Origin: Acidimicrobiia bacterium
GTDB taxonomy: Bacteria > Actinomycetota > Acidimicrobiia > Acidimicrobiales > Ilumatobacteraceae
NCBI GenBank assembly: GCA_009927565.1
Contig: RFMT01000312.1
Location: forward strand, 1-8,730
Direction: 5' to 3'
Length of the DNA stretch: 8,730 bases
Under the pieces are notes generated by a model. That model saw nothing but the letters and a program-made list of their open reading frames with translations, made no database searches and was not told the DNA's origin. Of the stretch, positions 1-5,811 are shown piece by piece; the stretch's first letter is position 1, and every line of letters starts with the position of its first letter. The translations under genes and the position numbers were made by a program.

Positions 1-2
1 AA

Positions 3-545
3 CAAGGTGCGCCAGTTGACATTGTCGCCATGGCCGACACTATAAACATGAACAAAGTTTTATCGTCGGGTGATATTGATCAAAAGTCAGTTTCGATACT
101 GGCACGAAATAAATTGGCAATACTCGTTCAGCGTGGCAACCCACAGAAGATTGAAACACTTAGCGATCTAACACGCAGCGGGCTGAAAGTCGTGTTATGC
201 GATCTCGCACAACCATGTGGACGGTATGCAGCAGATGTTTTGAGCAAGGCGAACGTTTCATTGATAGTTGCGAGTCGAGAGGCAAGCGCAAGTGGTGTTG
301 TTTCGCGGATAGCCCTCGGCGAAGCCGATGCTGGCATTGCATATCTCACTGATGGTCTCGTGGCTGGCGACAAAGTTGACGCGGTGAAAATCGCGGAAAT
401 CTTTAATTTGCTGGCCGAGTATCCAATTGGTGTCGCCACTGAACCAACAACAAATGACAACTCCGCGATAGTTGCCTTTATCTCAATGACTAAATCTTTA
501 GTTGGTCGCAAAGTTCTTGCCGAAAACGGATTCATTCTTCCATGA
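3..545 (+). CDS. modA: Molybdate ABC transporter substrate-binding protein, ModA (5'-truncated)
   Basis: Extracytoplasmic oxyanion-binding protein that delivers molybdate (or tungstate) to the ModB channel. Only the last 180 residues are in the window. The frame is open from the left edge (first full codon at base 3), so the true start and the signal peptide or lipobox lie upstream; the ATG at 30 is internal. The visible part begins QGAPVDIVAMADTINM, which fits the ModA stretch GAPxDVxxSADxxxM. It also has the family hallmark PCGRYA (bases about 213-230) and a GEADAGIAYLTD segment, typical of the second lobe of these binding proteins. The stop overlaps the modB start (ATGA, 542-545), consistent with a modABC operon. 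Sulfate-binding relatives are possible, but the CGRYA and GEADAGI motifs and the neighbours favour molybdate. Cargo specificity is inferred. Confidence 0.88.
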   Translation, partial: QGAPVDIVAMADTINMNKVLSSGDIDQKSVSILARNKLAILVQRGNPQKIETLSDLTRSGLKVVLCDLAQPCGRYAADVLSKANVSLIVASREASASGVVSRIALGEADAGIAYLTDGLVAGDKVDAVKIAEIFNLLAEYPIGVATEPTTNDNSAIVAFISMTKSLVGRKVLAENGFILP

Positions 546-1345
546 AGCGAGGCCTGTCTGCCCCAAGAGGCTTGTGGCTGATTGCCCTACCGACAGTTGC
601 GATCGTAATTGTGCCGGTGCTGGCTGTTTTTTGGCGAACCGATTGGTCGAGTTTTCTGACTTCGATCTCAAACGAAACTTCGCGCACGGCGCTCGTGTTG
701 TCGTTGCGCACTTCGCTTGTGGCTACAAGTCTGGCTCTTGTTTTTGGCACACCGGTGGCATGGCTACTTGCAAATCGAGACTTCAAATTCAAATCGCTTG
801 TGCGTGCTTTTTGCGTTTTGCCAATGGTTTTGCCCCCTGTAGTAGGTGGCGTAGCGTTGCTTTTCGCATTTGGTCGCCGCGGTGTCGTCGGAGCAAGGCT
901 CGACGAATGGTTCGGCATTCAACTGGCGTTTACCGAAACCGCCGCGATAATGGCGCAGTTTTTTGTGGCGGCACCTTTTTTTATCTTGGTGATGGAGGCA
1001 GCTTTCGACCAAGTAGATCGGCGAATTGTGGGTGCTGCGCGAACCTTTGGTGCGGGGCCGTGGCGAACATTTGTAACTGTGACATTGGGCTTGGTTCGAC
1101 CTTCGTTGCTGGCAGCACTTGTTTTAACTTGGGCACGAGCGCTCGGCGAATTTGGTGCGACGATCGCCTTTGCAGGCAATACGGCAGGGCGAACTCAAAC
1201 TGTGCCCCTGGCTGTTTATAGCCAACTCGAATCTGGCGGTGACGATGCGTTGGCGCTATCGACTTTGATGATGATTGTTGCGGTGAGTGTACTCATCGCG
1301 TTGCGTGGCAGATGGGTTTCTGCGTTACGTCGGGGTGGGCAATGA
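542..1345 (+). CDS. modB: Molybdate ABC transporter permease, ModB
   Basis: Integral membrane subunit that forms the molybdate channel as a dimer and docks with ModC. At 267 residues it is slightly longer than the common 220-260. A hydrophobic helix near residues 11-30 is followed by a periplasmic-like stretch rich in Ser and Thr (32-48), then further hydrophobic segments around 50-77, 86-110, 134-155, 183-200 and 237-255. The cytoplasmic coupling loop (EAA-type motif) is visible as VGAARTFGAGPWRTF at residues 163-177, followed by the ALGEFGAT motif found in ModB and CysT/W-like permeases. The start codon overlaps the modA stop, and its own stop overlaps the modC start. No strong Shine-Dalgarno sequence precedes it, so translation is probably coupled to modA. 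The family is clear; the substrate is assigned from the neighbours. Confidence 0.9.
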   Translation: MKRGLSAPRGLWLIALPTVAIVIVPVLAVFWRTDWSSFLTSISNETSRTALVLSLRTSLVATSLALVFGTPVAWLLANRDFKFKSLVRAFCVLPMVLPPVVGGVALLFAFGRRGVVGARLDEWFGIQLAFTETAAIMAQFFVAAPFFILVMEAAFDQVDRRIVGAARTFGAGPWRTFVTVTLGLVRPSLLAALVLTWARALGEFGATIAFAGNTAGRTQTVPLAVYSQLESGGDDALALSTLMMIVAVSVLIALRGRWVSALRRGGQ

Positions 1346-2001
1346 GTCTCGAAATTAATTGTCACTTACGACGTGGCAAGTTCAATCTTGAAGTTCATTT
1401 GACAGTCGCGCCAGGCGCGGTGCTGGCGATCTCCGGCGAAAACGGCTCAGGAAAAACCTCGACACTTGACATGATTGCTGGTCTTCTTGCATGTACATCC
1501 GGCAAGATCTCTTTAAACGGCAAAGTATTCGATGATTCGACGACAAGTCAGTTTGTGCAACCTGAGTTGCGTGGTGTTGCGACAGTGTTTCAAGGTGGTG
1601 GTTTGTTCGGGCATTTGACTGTCGAAAAAAATGTGATTTTTGGTCGCGGTGCTGCGTATAGAAACACACCAAGGTTCGACTCGGCGATTGAACAATTTAA
1701 TTTGGCTGAGTTGTTATCGCGCAAGCCGTCAACCTTGAGTGGTGGTCAGCGTCAACGCGTAGCACTTGCACGGGCATTTCTGGCACCTTCAGAAGTTTTG
1801 TTGCTTGATGAGCCGACTACGTCACTTGACGCAACTTCGCGAGACGAGGTGCGAAGCGCGATGAAGACCTTCTTTGAAACTTACAACGGGGTGGTTGTCT
1901 TGGTTTCGCACGATGACGCCGAAATCGACGAACTCGCCACAAACGTTGCGCGTATCACAATTTTGCGCGGCGAAAACACAACAGCCGTACTGCACGATTG
2001 A
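1342..2001 (+). CDS. modC: Molybdate ABC transporter ATP-binding protein, ModC (short form)
   Basis: ATPase subunit that powers molybdate import. I chose the ATG at 1342 (219 residues) because it forms an ATGA overlap with the modB stop and sits behind GGGGTGGG. An in-frame ATG at 1312 would add ten residues lying within modB. All nucleotide-binding motifs are present: Walker A GENGSGKT (32-39), Q-loop Q84, signature LSGGQRQR (132-139), Walker B VLLLDEP (152-158), D-loop SLD (161-163) and H-loop H190. The protein ends about 30 residues after the H-loop. Classical ModC is near 350 residues, with a C-terminal TOBE/Mop domain that binds molybdate; that domain is absent here. Short versions exist in other bacteria, so this need not be a truncation, and no remnant of the domain follows the stop. 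Confidence 0.88.
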   Translation: MSLEINCHLRRGKFNLEVHLTVAPGAVLAISGENGSGKTSTLDMIAGLLACTSGKISLNGKVFDDSTTSQFVQPELRGVATVFQGGGLFGHLTVEKNVIFGRGAAYRNTPRFDSAIEQFNLAELLSRKPSTLSGGQRQRVALARAFLAPSEVLLLDEPTTSLDATSRDEVRSAMKTFFETYNGVVVLVSHDDAEIDELATNVARITILRGENTTAVLHD

Positions 2002-2027
2002 GGCGTTGCGACTAATCTCTCACAATT

Positions 2028-2048
2028 CGTACAACGTACAATGAGTCG
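2028..2048 (+). promoter_or_regulatory. Predicted leaderless promoter -10 with tandem heptamer, upstream of the crotonase gene
   Basis: TACAAT (2037-2042) is a good -10 hexamer. Six bases separate it from the ATG at 2049, so transcription would begin on or next to the start codon. No Shine-Dalgarno sequence is present. The hexamer lies in a perfect tandem repeat of CGTACAA (2028-2034 and 2035-2041). I see no convincing -35 at normal spacing; TTGCGA at 2006-2011 is 25 bases away, which is too far. The leaderless reading is inference. Confidence 0.42.
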
Positions 2049-2771
2049 ATGAGCGAAACCCAAAAATTGCTGGCAAGTTTTGCAATCATTGACGGCGTTG
2101 CCGTAATCACACTTGACGACGGCAAAGCCAACGCCTTGTCGCTGTCGATGCAACAAGCATTCAACTCGGCGCTTGACCAGGCTCAACAAGCCAAATTGCC
2201 GGTGGTGATAACTGGCCGCTCGGGCATTTTGTCGGCGGGTTTCGATCTCAAGACGCTTGCGGCAGGTGGTCAATCAGCAGTCGACATGCTCGACGGCGGC
2301 ATCAAAATCGCAATGCGACTGCTCAGTTTTGAAACTCCGGTGGTGATTGCCTGTGGTGGGCATGCGATCGCAATGGGTGTTTTTTTGTTGCAATGTGGCG
2401 ATTATCGAATTGGTGTTGCTGGCAACTTCAAATATTCGGCGAATGAAGTGGCTATCGGCATGACGATGCCGTGGTCGACAATCGAAATATTGCGCCAGCG
2501 CTTGACGCCCGCGGCACTTTCGCGCGCAGTTCTTCTAGCCGAGACTTTTACGCCGACAAATGGTGTTGAAAATGGATTAGTTGACCGCGTCGTGGCGACC
2601 GAAGCAGAACTCTTGCCCGCCGCACTTGAAATCGCAAAGTCATTTTCGGCACTCAATGCCGCTGCACACGCAGCAAGCAAGCTTCGTTTGCGCAGCGAAG
2701 TGGTTGATGCGATTCGTGCTGGGCTCGCCAAAGATCACGAAGGCTGGAAGAAACTCTTTCTCGCCAGTTAA
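2049..2771 (+). CDS. Enoyl-CoA hydratase/isomerase (crotonase) family protein, isomerase-like active site
   Basis: Soluble crotonase-fold protein of 240 residues, the normal family length, probably acting on an acyl-CoA. The N-terminal strand region (VAVITLDDGKANAL, 17-30) and the first oxyanion-hole segment SAGFDLK (62-68) are typical. The second segment, GGHAIAMGVFLLQCGD (103-118), carries Phe112 where enoyl-CoA hydratases have their first catalytic Glu. NEVAIG (132-137) keeps the second, Glu133. This pattern (one Glu, in NExxxG) resembles Δ3,Δ2-enoyl-CoA isomerases, which move double bonds during oxidation of unsaturated fatty acids. Isomerase activity is inferred; a hydrolase or other crotonase reaction is possible. 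The gene has its own predicted promoter 47 bases after modC and no functional link to molybdate transport. Its TAA overlaps the trhO stop in a shared TTAA. Confidence 0.87.
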   Translation: MSETQKLLASFAIIDGVAVITLDDGKANALSLSMQQAFNSALDQAQQAKLPVVITGRSGILSAGFDLKTLAAGGQSAVDMLDGGIKIAMRLLSFETPVVIACGGHAIAMGVFLLQCGDYRIGVAGNFKYSANEVAIGMTMPWSTIEILRQRLTPAALSRAVLLAETFTPTNGVENGLVDRVVATEAELLPAALEIAKSFSALNAAAHAASKLRLRSEVVDAIRAGLAKDHEGWKKLFLAS

Positions 2772-3724
2772 GTGGCTGTTTGGTTCTTTGCCCGACACTT
2801 CGGGCAAAGAATCTGCGCCGACTTATCTGCACAGTCTTGGCAGAGCAAAAATAGACAACGGCACCCTAAATTTGCGCAGTCAAAAAACTGATTTGTGCTT
2901 GATGTGCAGTAATCGCACTTACCAAGCACTTTGGTGTGGTCACTGAAATCAACTTTCAATCTCTTGTCGAATACGTAAAGAGAGCCTTCCCACAGTGAGT
3001 CATCGCCGAACTCTTCGCCGTAGCGCACGATGCCACCGTCGATTTGATAGACCTCTTTGAAGCCTCGGTTCTTCATCAGTAGTGACAGAACCTCGCATCG
3101 AATACCACCCGTGCAGTATGTGACGATCGGTTTTTCTTTGAGATGATCATATTTTCCGCTTTCAAGTTCGCCAACAAAGTCAGGGGTTGTTGCCACATCA
3201 GCGACGACAGCATTTTTAAATTTGCCAATGCGAGCCTCGTATGCGCTGCGGCCATCAAAGAAAACAACTTCGTCTCCACGTTCGGCGACGAGACTGTCAA
3301 CTTCGACCGGCTTGAGATGAACACCGCCGCCGACAATGCCATTTTCGTCGACAACTATTTCTTCGGGTTTCCCAAATGTCACGATCTCATCTCGAACTCG
3401 AATCTCTAGGCGTGGAAATTCATCGCCCGCACCCTCTGACCACTTGAAGTCGATGTTTTTGAACGGCGCGAACTCTTTTGTCGCACGTACGTATTTCTTT
3501 ACGTTCGTCATGAGTCCACCGACGGTGCCATTGATGCCGTGTTTCGAAATAATGATGCGACCGTTGAGGCTGAAGCGCTCACACAATGCGCGCTGCCAGA
3601 GTCGAATTGCCTCGGGGTCGGCAATCGGCGCAAACTTATAAAAGAGCAATATTTTTGAAGGTTCTATCTTTGCAATTTTATGAGGGAATTTACTTATAAC
3701 TAGCGGCGTAGCCTGATAAGCCAT
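2768..3724 (-). CDS. trhO: Oxygen-dependent tRNA uridine(34) hydroxylase TrhO (rhodanese family, UPF0176)
   Basis: Cytoplasmic enzyme that makes 5-hydroxyuridine at tRNA wobble position 34, the first step toward the cmo5U/mo5U type of modification. It has 318 residues from the ATG at 3724, normal for the family. The N-terminal domain has KILLFYKFAPI and GRIIISKHGINGTVGG. The central rhodanese domain contains VVFFDGRSAYEA and the catalytic loop CTGGIRCE, with the likely active Cys at residue 204. It continues with the family block VYQIDGGIVRYGE and LWEGSLYVFDKR. A Cys-rich tail (Cys 270, 273, 283, 288, 290, 295, 298, 307, 310) suggests zinc binding. An upstream in-frame ATG at 3769 would add 15 residues inside alaA and shows no family similarity, so I prefer 3724. 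The start overlaps the alaA start, and the stop overlaps the crotonase stop. Confidence 0.9.
   Translation of the reverse strand: MAYQATPLVISKFPHKIAKIEPSKILLFYKFAPIADPEAIRLWQRALCERFSLNGRIIISKHGINGTVGGLMTNVKKYVRATKEFAPFKNIDFKWSEGAGDEFPRLEIRVRDEIVTFGKPEEIVVDENGIVGGGVHLKPVEVDSLVAERGDEVVFFDGRSAYEARIGKFKNAVVADVATTPDFVGELESGKYDHLKEKPIVTYCTGGIRCEVLSLLMKNRGFKEVYQIDGGIVRYGEEFGDDSLWEGSLYVFDKRLKVDFSDHTKVLGKCDYCTSSTNQFFDCANLGCRCLFLLCQDCADKSAQILCPKCRAKNQTAT
2784..2811. terminator. 12-bp perfect hairpin beyond the crotonase stop, inside the trhO 3' end
   Basis: The arms TTCTTTGCCCGA (2784-2795) and TCGGGCAAAGAA (2800-2811) pair perfectly over 12 base pairs around the loop CACT. The hairpin starts 13 bases after the crotonase stop. 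On the other strand it lies within the last codons of trhO and encodes the final CPKC zinc-knuckle motif. No T-run follows on either strand, so it is not a classical intrinsic terminator. Position at a convergent gene end suggests transcript termination or 3'-end protection, mainly for the plus-strand transcript. Confidence 0.45.
3670..3700 (+). promoter_or_regulatory. alaA: Possible alaA promoter inside the trhO 5' coding region
   Basis: TTGCAA (3670-3675) and TATAAC (3695-3700) are separated by 19 bases; shifting to TTATAA gives 18. This would place transcription start shortly before the ATG at 3723, leaving a leader of about 15 bases with no clear Shine-Dalgarno. Because alaA and trhO overlap at their starts, the alaA promoter must lie within trhO codons. 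The elements are weak matches. Confidence 0.3.
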
Positions 3725-4943
3725 GGAAATTATGCAGTCGCAGAAATTAGCCAATGTCTTGTATGACATTCGTGGCCCCGTTCTTGACGAAGCAAAGCGA
3801 CTCGAAGCGCAAGGTCACCGCATAATCAAACTAAATATCGGCAACCCTCAGCCTTTTGGTTTTGAAACTCCGCCAGAAATTTTGGTTGAGGTGGTTCGTA
3901 ATCTGCCGACATCGCAAGGATATTCAGATTCGCAGGGCATCTTGTCGGCGCGAACTGCGGTAGTGCAGAATTATCAATCGCGAGGCATTGACATAACCGA
4001 TGTTGACGATGTCTGGCTCGGCAACGGAGTAAGCGAACTGATTCAGATTGCCCTGAATGCATTGCTCGATGAGGGCGACGAAGTTTTGATTCCGGCACCT
4101 GATTATCCATTGTGGACAGCGGCGACAAGTCTTTCGGGTGGCACCCCCGTGCATTATTTGTGCGACGAATCAAACGGTTGGATGCCAATGATCGAAGACA
4201 TTCGGGCCAAGGTCACCGATCGCACGAAAGCCATCGTCGTAATCAACCCAAACAATCCGACTGGTGCTGTCTATAGCCCTGAAATCTTGCGCGAGATCGG
4301 TGATCTTGCCGCCGAGCGCGGACTGATCGTGATGGCAGACGAAATTTACGACAAGATTCTTTACGACGACGCCGTACATACGACATTTGCCGCAATTGCT
4401 CCGGATGTTTTTACGCTCACGTTCAATGGTTTATCGAAGGCGTATCGTCTTGCTGGCTTTCGAGCCGCTTGGATGCTGATGACTGGTCCGCGTAAACACG
4501 CGACAAGTTATATCGAAGGCATCACGATGTTGACCAACATGAGGTTGTGTGCGAATGTCCCCGCACAACATGCGATTCAAACTGCATTGGGTGGTCGCCA
4601 AAGTATTCGTGACTTGGTTTTACCTGGCGGTCGCCTGCTTGAGCAACGCGATGCCGCGATAACAGCGCTCGAAAATATAAAGGGCGTTTCGTGTGTAAAG
4701 CCAAAAGGGGCACTTTATGTGTTTCCGAAACTTGACCCTAATGTTTACCCGATTTCTGATGACAGAAAATTTGTCCTTGACTTCTTGCGCGCCGAACATG
4801 TGCTAGTGGTTCAAGGCACTGGGTTTAATTGGCCGACTACAGACCACTTGCGCATCGTGACTTTGCCTTACGCAAAAGATTTGACCGAAGCAATCGGCCG
4901 ACTTGGCAACTTCTTGTCGACTTACGACCCGGCCAAAAAATAA
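3723..4943 (+). CDS. alaA: PLP-dependent alanine aminotransferase, AlaA-type
   Basis: Fold-type I aminotransferase, closely similar to E. coli AlaA, which forms alanine from pyruvate and glutamate. It has 406 residues; the E. coli protein has about 405. Shared blocks include KLANVLYDIRGPVL near the N-terminus, LNIGNPQPFGF (substrate lid region), LGNGVSELI and APDYPLWTAA (stacking Tyr). Also present are NPNNPTGAVYS with Asn178, ADEIYDKILYDD with Asp206 and Tyr209 contacting the cofactor, NGLSKAYRLAGFR with Schiff-base Lys239, and HLRIVTLP with carboxylate-binding Arg377. The ATG at 3723 matches the AlaA length best; an in-frame ATG at 3732 behind GGAAA is an alternative that loses three residues. 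The gene is monocistronic, divergent from trhO, and its TAA directly abuts the SDR stop. The relative called AspC in mycobacteria has the same architecture, so exact donor/acceptor preference is uncertain. Confidence 0.9.
   Translation: MEIMQSQKLANVLYDIRGPVLDEAKRLEAQGHRIIKLNIGNPQPFGFETPPEILVEVVRNLPTSQGYSDSQGILSARTAVVQNYQSRGIDITDVDDVWLGNGVSELIQIALNALLDEGDEVLIPAPDYPLWTAATSLSGGTPVHYLCDESNGWMPMIEDIRAKVTDRTKAIVVINPNNPTGAVYSPEILREIGDLAAERGLIVMADEIYDKILYDDAVHTTFAAIAPDVFTLTFNGLSKAYRLAGFRAAWMLMTGPRKHATSYIEGITMLTNMRLCANVPAQHAIQTALGGRQSIRDLVLPGGRLLEQRDAAITALENIKGVSCVKPKGALYVFPKLDPNVYPISDDRKFVLDFLRAEHVLVVQGTGFNWPTTDHLRIVTLPYAKDLTEAIGRLGNFLSTYDPAKK
3729..3736 (-). promoter_or_regulatory. trhO: Possible extended -10 element for trhO inside alaA codons 3-5
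   Basis: On the minus strand TGCATAAT (3736 down to 3729) matches an extended -10 element. It ends four bases before the trhO ATG at 3724, slightly closer than ideal for a leaderless start. No Shine-Dalgarno sequence is present. The -35 region is poor (ACATTG at 17-base spacing). This is tentative. Confidence 0.25.
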
Positions 4944-4958
4944 CTATCGGGCGTAAGT
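4920..4958. terminator. Hairpin straddling the convergent alaA and SDR stop codons
   Basis: ACTTACG (4920-4926) pairs with CGTAAGT (4952-4958). After a single bulged A (4927), CCCG (4928-4931) pairs with CGGG (4948-4951), giving 11 base pairs around a 16-base loop that contains both stop codons. The loop carries a run of six A, read as six U on the minus strand. No T-run follows the outer stem. A bidirectional terminator or 3'-end stabiliser is plausible from the placement, but the loop is larger than usual. Confidence 0.35.
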
Positions 4959-5366
4959 GACGCCGCCATCGACGATGATTGTCGAGCCGACGACATAATC
5001 TCCGGCACGTGACGCGAGATAGATCGCAGCCCCTGCCATGTCTTCTGGGGTGCCGATGCGCTTTGCCGGTATTTGTGAAGCAACCATTTCACCGTGATCG
5101 CGAGCAATTTTGTTCATCTCTGAAGCAAATGCACCTGGCGCAATTGCAGTGACGACGATGTCATCTTGAATCAAGCGCAGTGCCATGCGTTTTGTCATGT
5201 GAATTAGTCCGGCTTTGCTTGCTGCATATGGATAAGTTTCCATTTCGTTGATTGAGACGCCGTCAATTGATGCGATGTTGATGACTTTTGCCAAATGTTT
5301 GTTTTTTGCGGCGGCTGCTCGCAACTGCGGCGCAAGCGCCTGGGTCAAAAAGAATGGTGTCTTCAT
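4944..5366 (-). CDS. SDR-family oxidoreductase, C-terminal catalytic fragment
   Basis: This 140-residue frame encodes the second half of a short-chain dehydrogenase: the helix MKTPFFLTQAL, catalytic Ser33 in INIASIDG, catalytic Tyr47 and Lys51 in YAASK, the IAPGAF loop after the active site, and the C-terminal VVGSTIIVDGGV strand. It lacks the NAD(P)-binding Rossmann half, which is encoded just upstream in another frame (5363-5716). The ATG at 5366 overlaps the upstream TGA as ATGA, so re-initiation is conceivable, but nothing resembles a Shine-Dalgarno site. Adding one base near 5367 would fuse both halves into a full-length SDR of about 258 residues resembling FabG/RhlG-type reductases. On its own this fragment would not be expected to fold as an active enzyme. 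Confidence 0.72.
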   Translation of the reverse strand: MKTPFFLTQALAPQLRAAAAKNKHLAKVINIASIDGVSINEMETYPYAASKAGLIHMTKRMALRLIQDDIVVTAIAPGAFASEMNKIARDHGEMVASQIPAKRIGTPEDMAGAAIYLASRAGDYVVGSTIIVDGGVTYAR

Positions 5367-5374
5367 ATTAGGTC
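5360..5374 (-). other. Single-base frameshift junction within the SDR gene
   Basis: The minus strand reads GAC CTA ATA TGA, giving D-L-I-stop. With one extra A it would read GAC CTA AAT ATG AAG, giving D-L-N-M-K, which restores both the family's LN motif and the downstream frame. The lost base is in an A run (AAA shortened to AA). A sequencing or assembly slip, a real mutation, or a split translationally coupled pair are all possible; no canonical slippery heptamer is visible. Confidence 0.75.
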
Positions 5375-5716
5375 GACTGTTTTGTCCCAGCCAGATTCTG
5401 GAAACGAATCAAACTCTGCCATCCAGGCAGCGCCGGCATTGTTGATCAAAATGTCAATCGCAGGTTCGCGCTTGGCGATTTCGGTGGCAAATGCAATTAC
5501 TCCGGCTTGGGTCGCCAAGTCACCCGGGATAGAAATGCATTCTCCGAATTGAGAAAGTTCTTTGGCTGCGGCGTCGCATTGGGCTGCTTTACGCGCCGTG
5601 ATGTAGACGCGTGAGCAACCGTGTTCTAAGAAGCCCTGCACGATCATCGCGCCGATGCCGCGTGACCCACCTGTAACAATTGCAACTCGATTTTTTAAAG
5701 AGAAAAGATCTTTCAT
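5363..5716 (-). CDS. SDR-family oxidoreductase, N-terminal NAD(P)-binding fragment
   Basis: This 117-residue frame encodes the first half of a classical short-chain dehydrogenase. It has the dinucleotide-binding glycine motif TGGSRGIG (15-22), an ITAR segment (39-42) ending the second strand whose Arg may favour NADP(H), PGDLAT (64-69) for the adenine-binding Asp, and NNAG (92-95). It ends WDKTVDLI followed by TGA, exactly where family members continue LNxxxxFF; that Asn belongs to the Asn-Ser-Tyr-Lys catalytic tetrad. The rest of the protein lies in the next frame (4944-5366). The overall sequence style (FSLKNRVAIVTGGSRGIG, W at the SGW position) resembles RhlG/FabG-like 3-ketoacyl reductases, but the substrate is unknown. 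The start ATG at 5716 lies seven bases after a TATAGT -10 element and has no Shine-Dalgarno, suggesting a leaderless transcript. Confidence 0.75.
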   Translation of the reverse strand: MKDLFSLKNRVAIVTGGSRGIGAMIVQGFLEHGCSRVYITARKAAQCDAAAKELSQFGECISIPGDLATQAGVIAFATEIAKREPAIDILINNAGAAWMAEFDSFPESGWDKTVDLI

Positions 5717-5722
5717 CGACTC

Positions 5723-5738
5723 AACTATAGAGATAGTT
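5723..5738. promoter_or_regulatory. Inverted repeat overlapping the SDR -10 element (candidate operator)
   Basis: AACTAT (5723-5728) and ATAGTT (5733-5738) form a perfect 6+6 base palindrome around AGAG. The left arm overlaps the minus-strand hexamer TATAGT (5729 down to 5724), the predicted SDR -10, which ends seven bases before the ATG at 5716. A repressor bound here would block SDR transcription. The site is in the only sizeable divergent intergenic region of the window, about 75 bases from the acyl-CoA dehydrogenase start. No regulator gene is visible nearby. Confidence 0.42.
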
Positions 5739-5774
5739 CTCGTTGTGCCTTCTATTGAAGTTGTGAGACCCGAC

Positions 5775-5811
5775 TTGAATTCGTGTCAGGTCGCAGGGGT
5801 AGCGTGGGGTT
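5775..5811 (+). promoter_or_regulatory. Predicted leaderless promoter of the acyl-CoA dehydrogenase-alcohol dehydrogenase operon
   Basis: TAGCGT (5800-5805) fits the TAnnnT -10 pattern and is followed by exactly six bases before the ATG at 5812, the spacing expected when transcription begins at the start codon. TTGAAT (5775-5780) could be a -35 at 19-base spacing. There is no purine-rich Shine-Dalgarno at a usable distance; GGGG at 5806-5809 is too close to the ATG. Confidence 0.38.

Noticed and set aside
502..1221. A 239-codon open frame on the plus strand overlapping modB
   Set aside because: It covers the modB region in another frame, is rich in Cys, Arg and Ser with no recognisable motif, and modB has clear permease features.
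1312..1341. Longer modC start at 1312
   Set aside because: It adds ten residues within modB. The ATGA coupling at 1342 and normal ABC N-terminus fit better.
1881..2273. A 130-codon minus-strand frame across the modC/crotonase boundary
   Set aside because: It is antisense to two well-supported genes, and its Arg/Cys-rich composition matches no family. It is a shadow frame.
2581..2946. A plus-strand frame over the crotonase 3' end and trhO 3' end
   Set aside because: It overlaps two clear genes and shows no motif or plausible start signal.
3722..3769. Upstream in-frame ATG at 3769 for trhO
   Set aside because: The 15 added residues lie fully inside alaA, do not resemble the family N-terminus and have no promoter or ribosome-binding site.
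5360..5374. Programmed -1 ribosomal frameshifting in the SDR
   Set aside because: A -1 shift would restore the protein, but no X-XXY-YYZ slippery heptamer or downstream stimulatory structure is evident. A base deletion is simpler.
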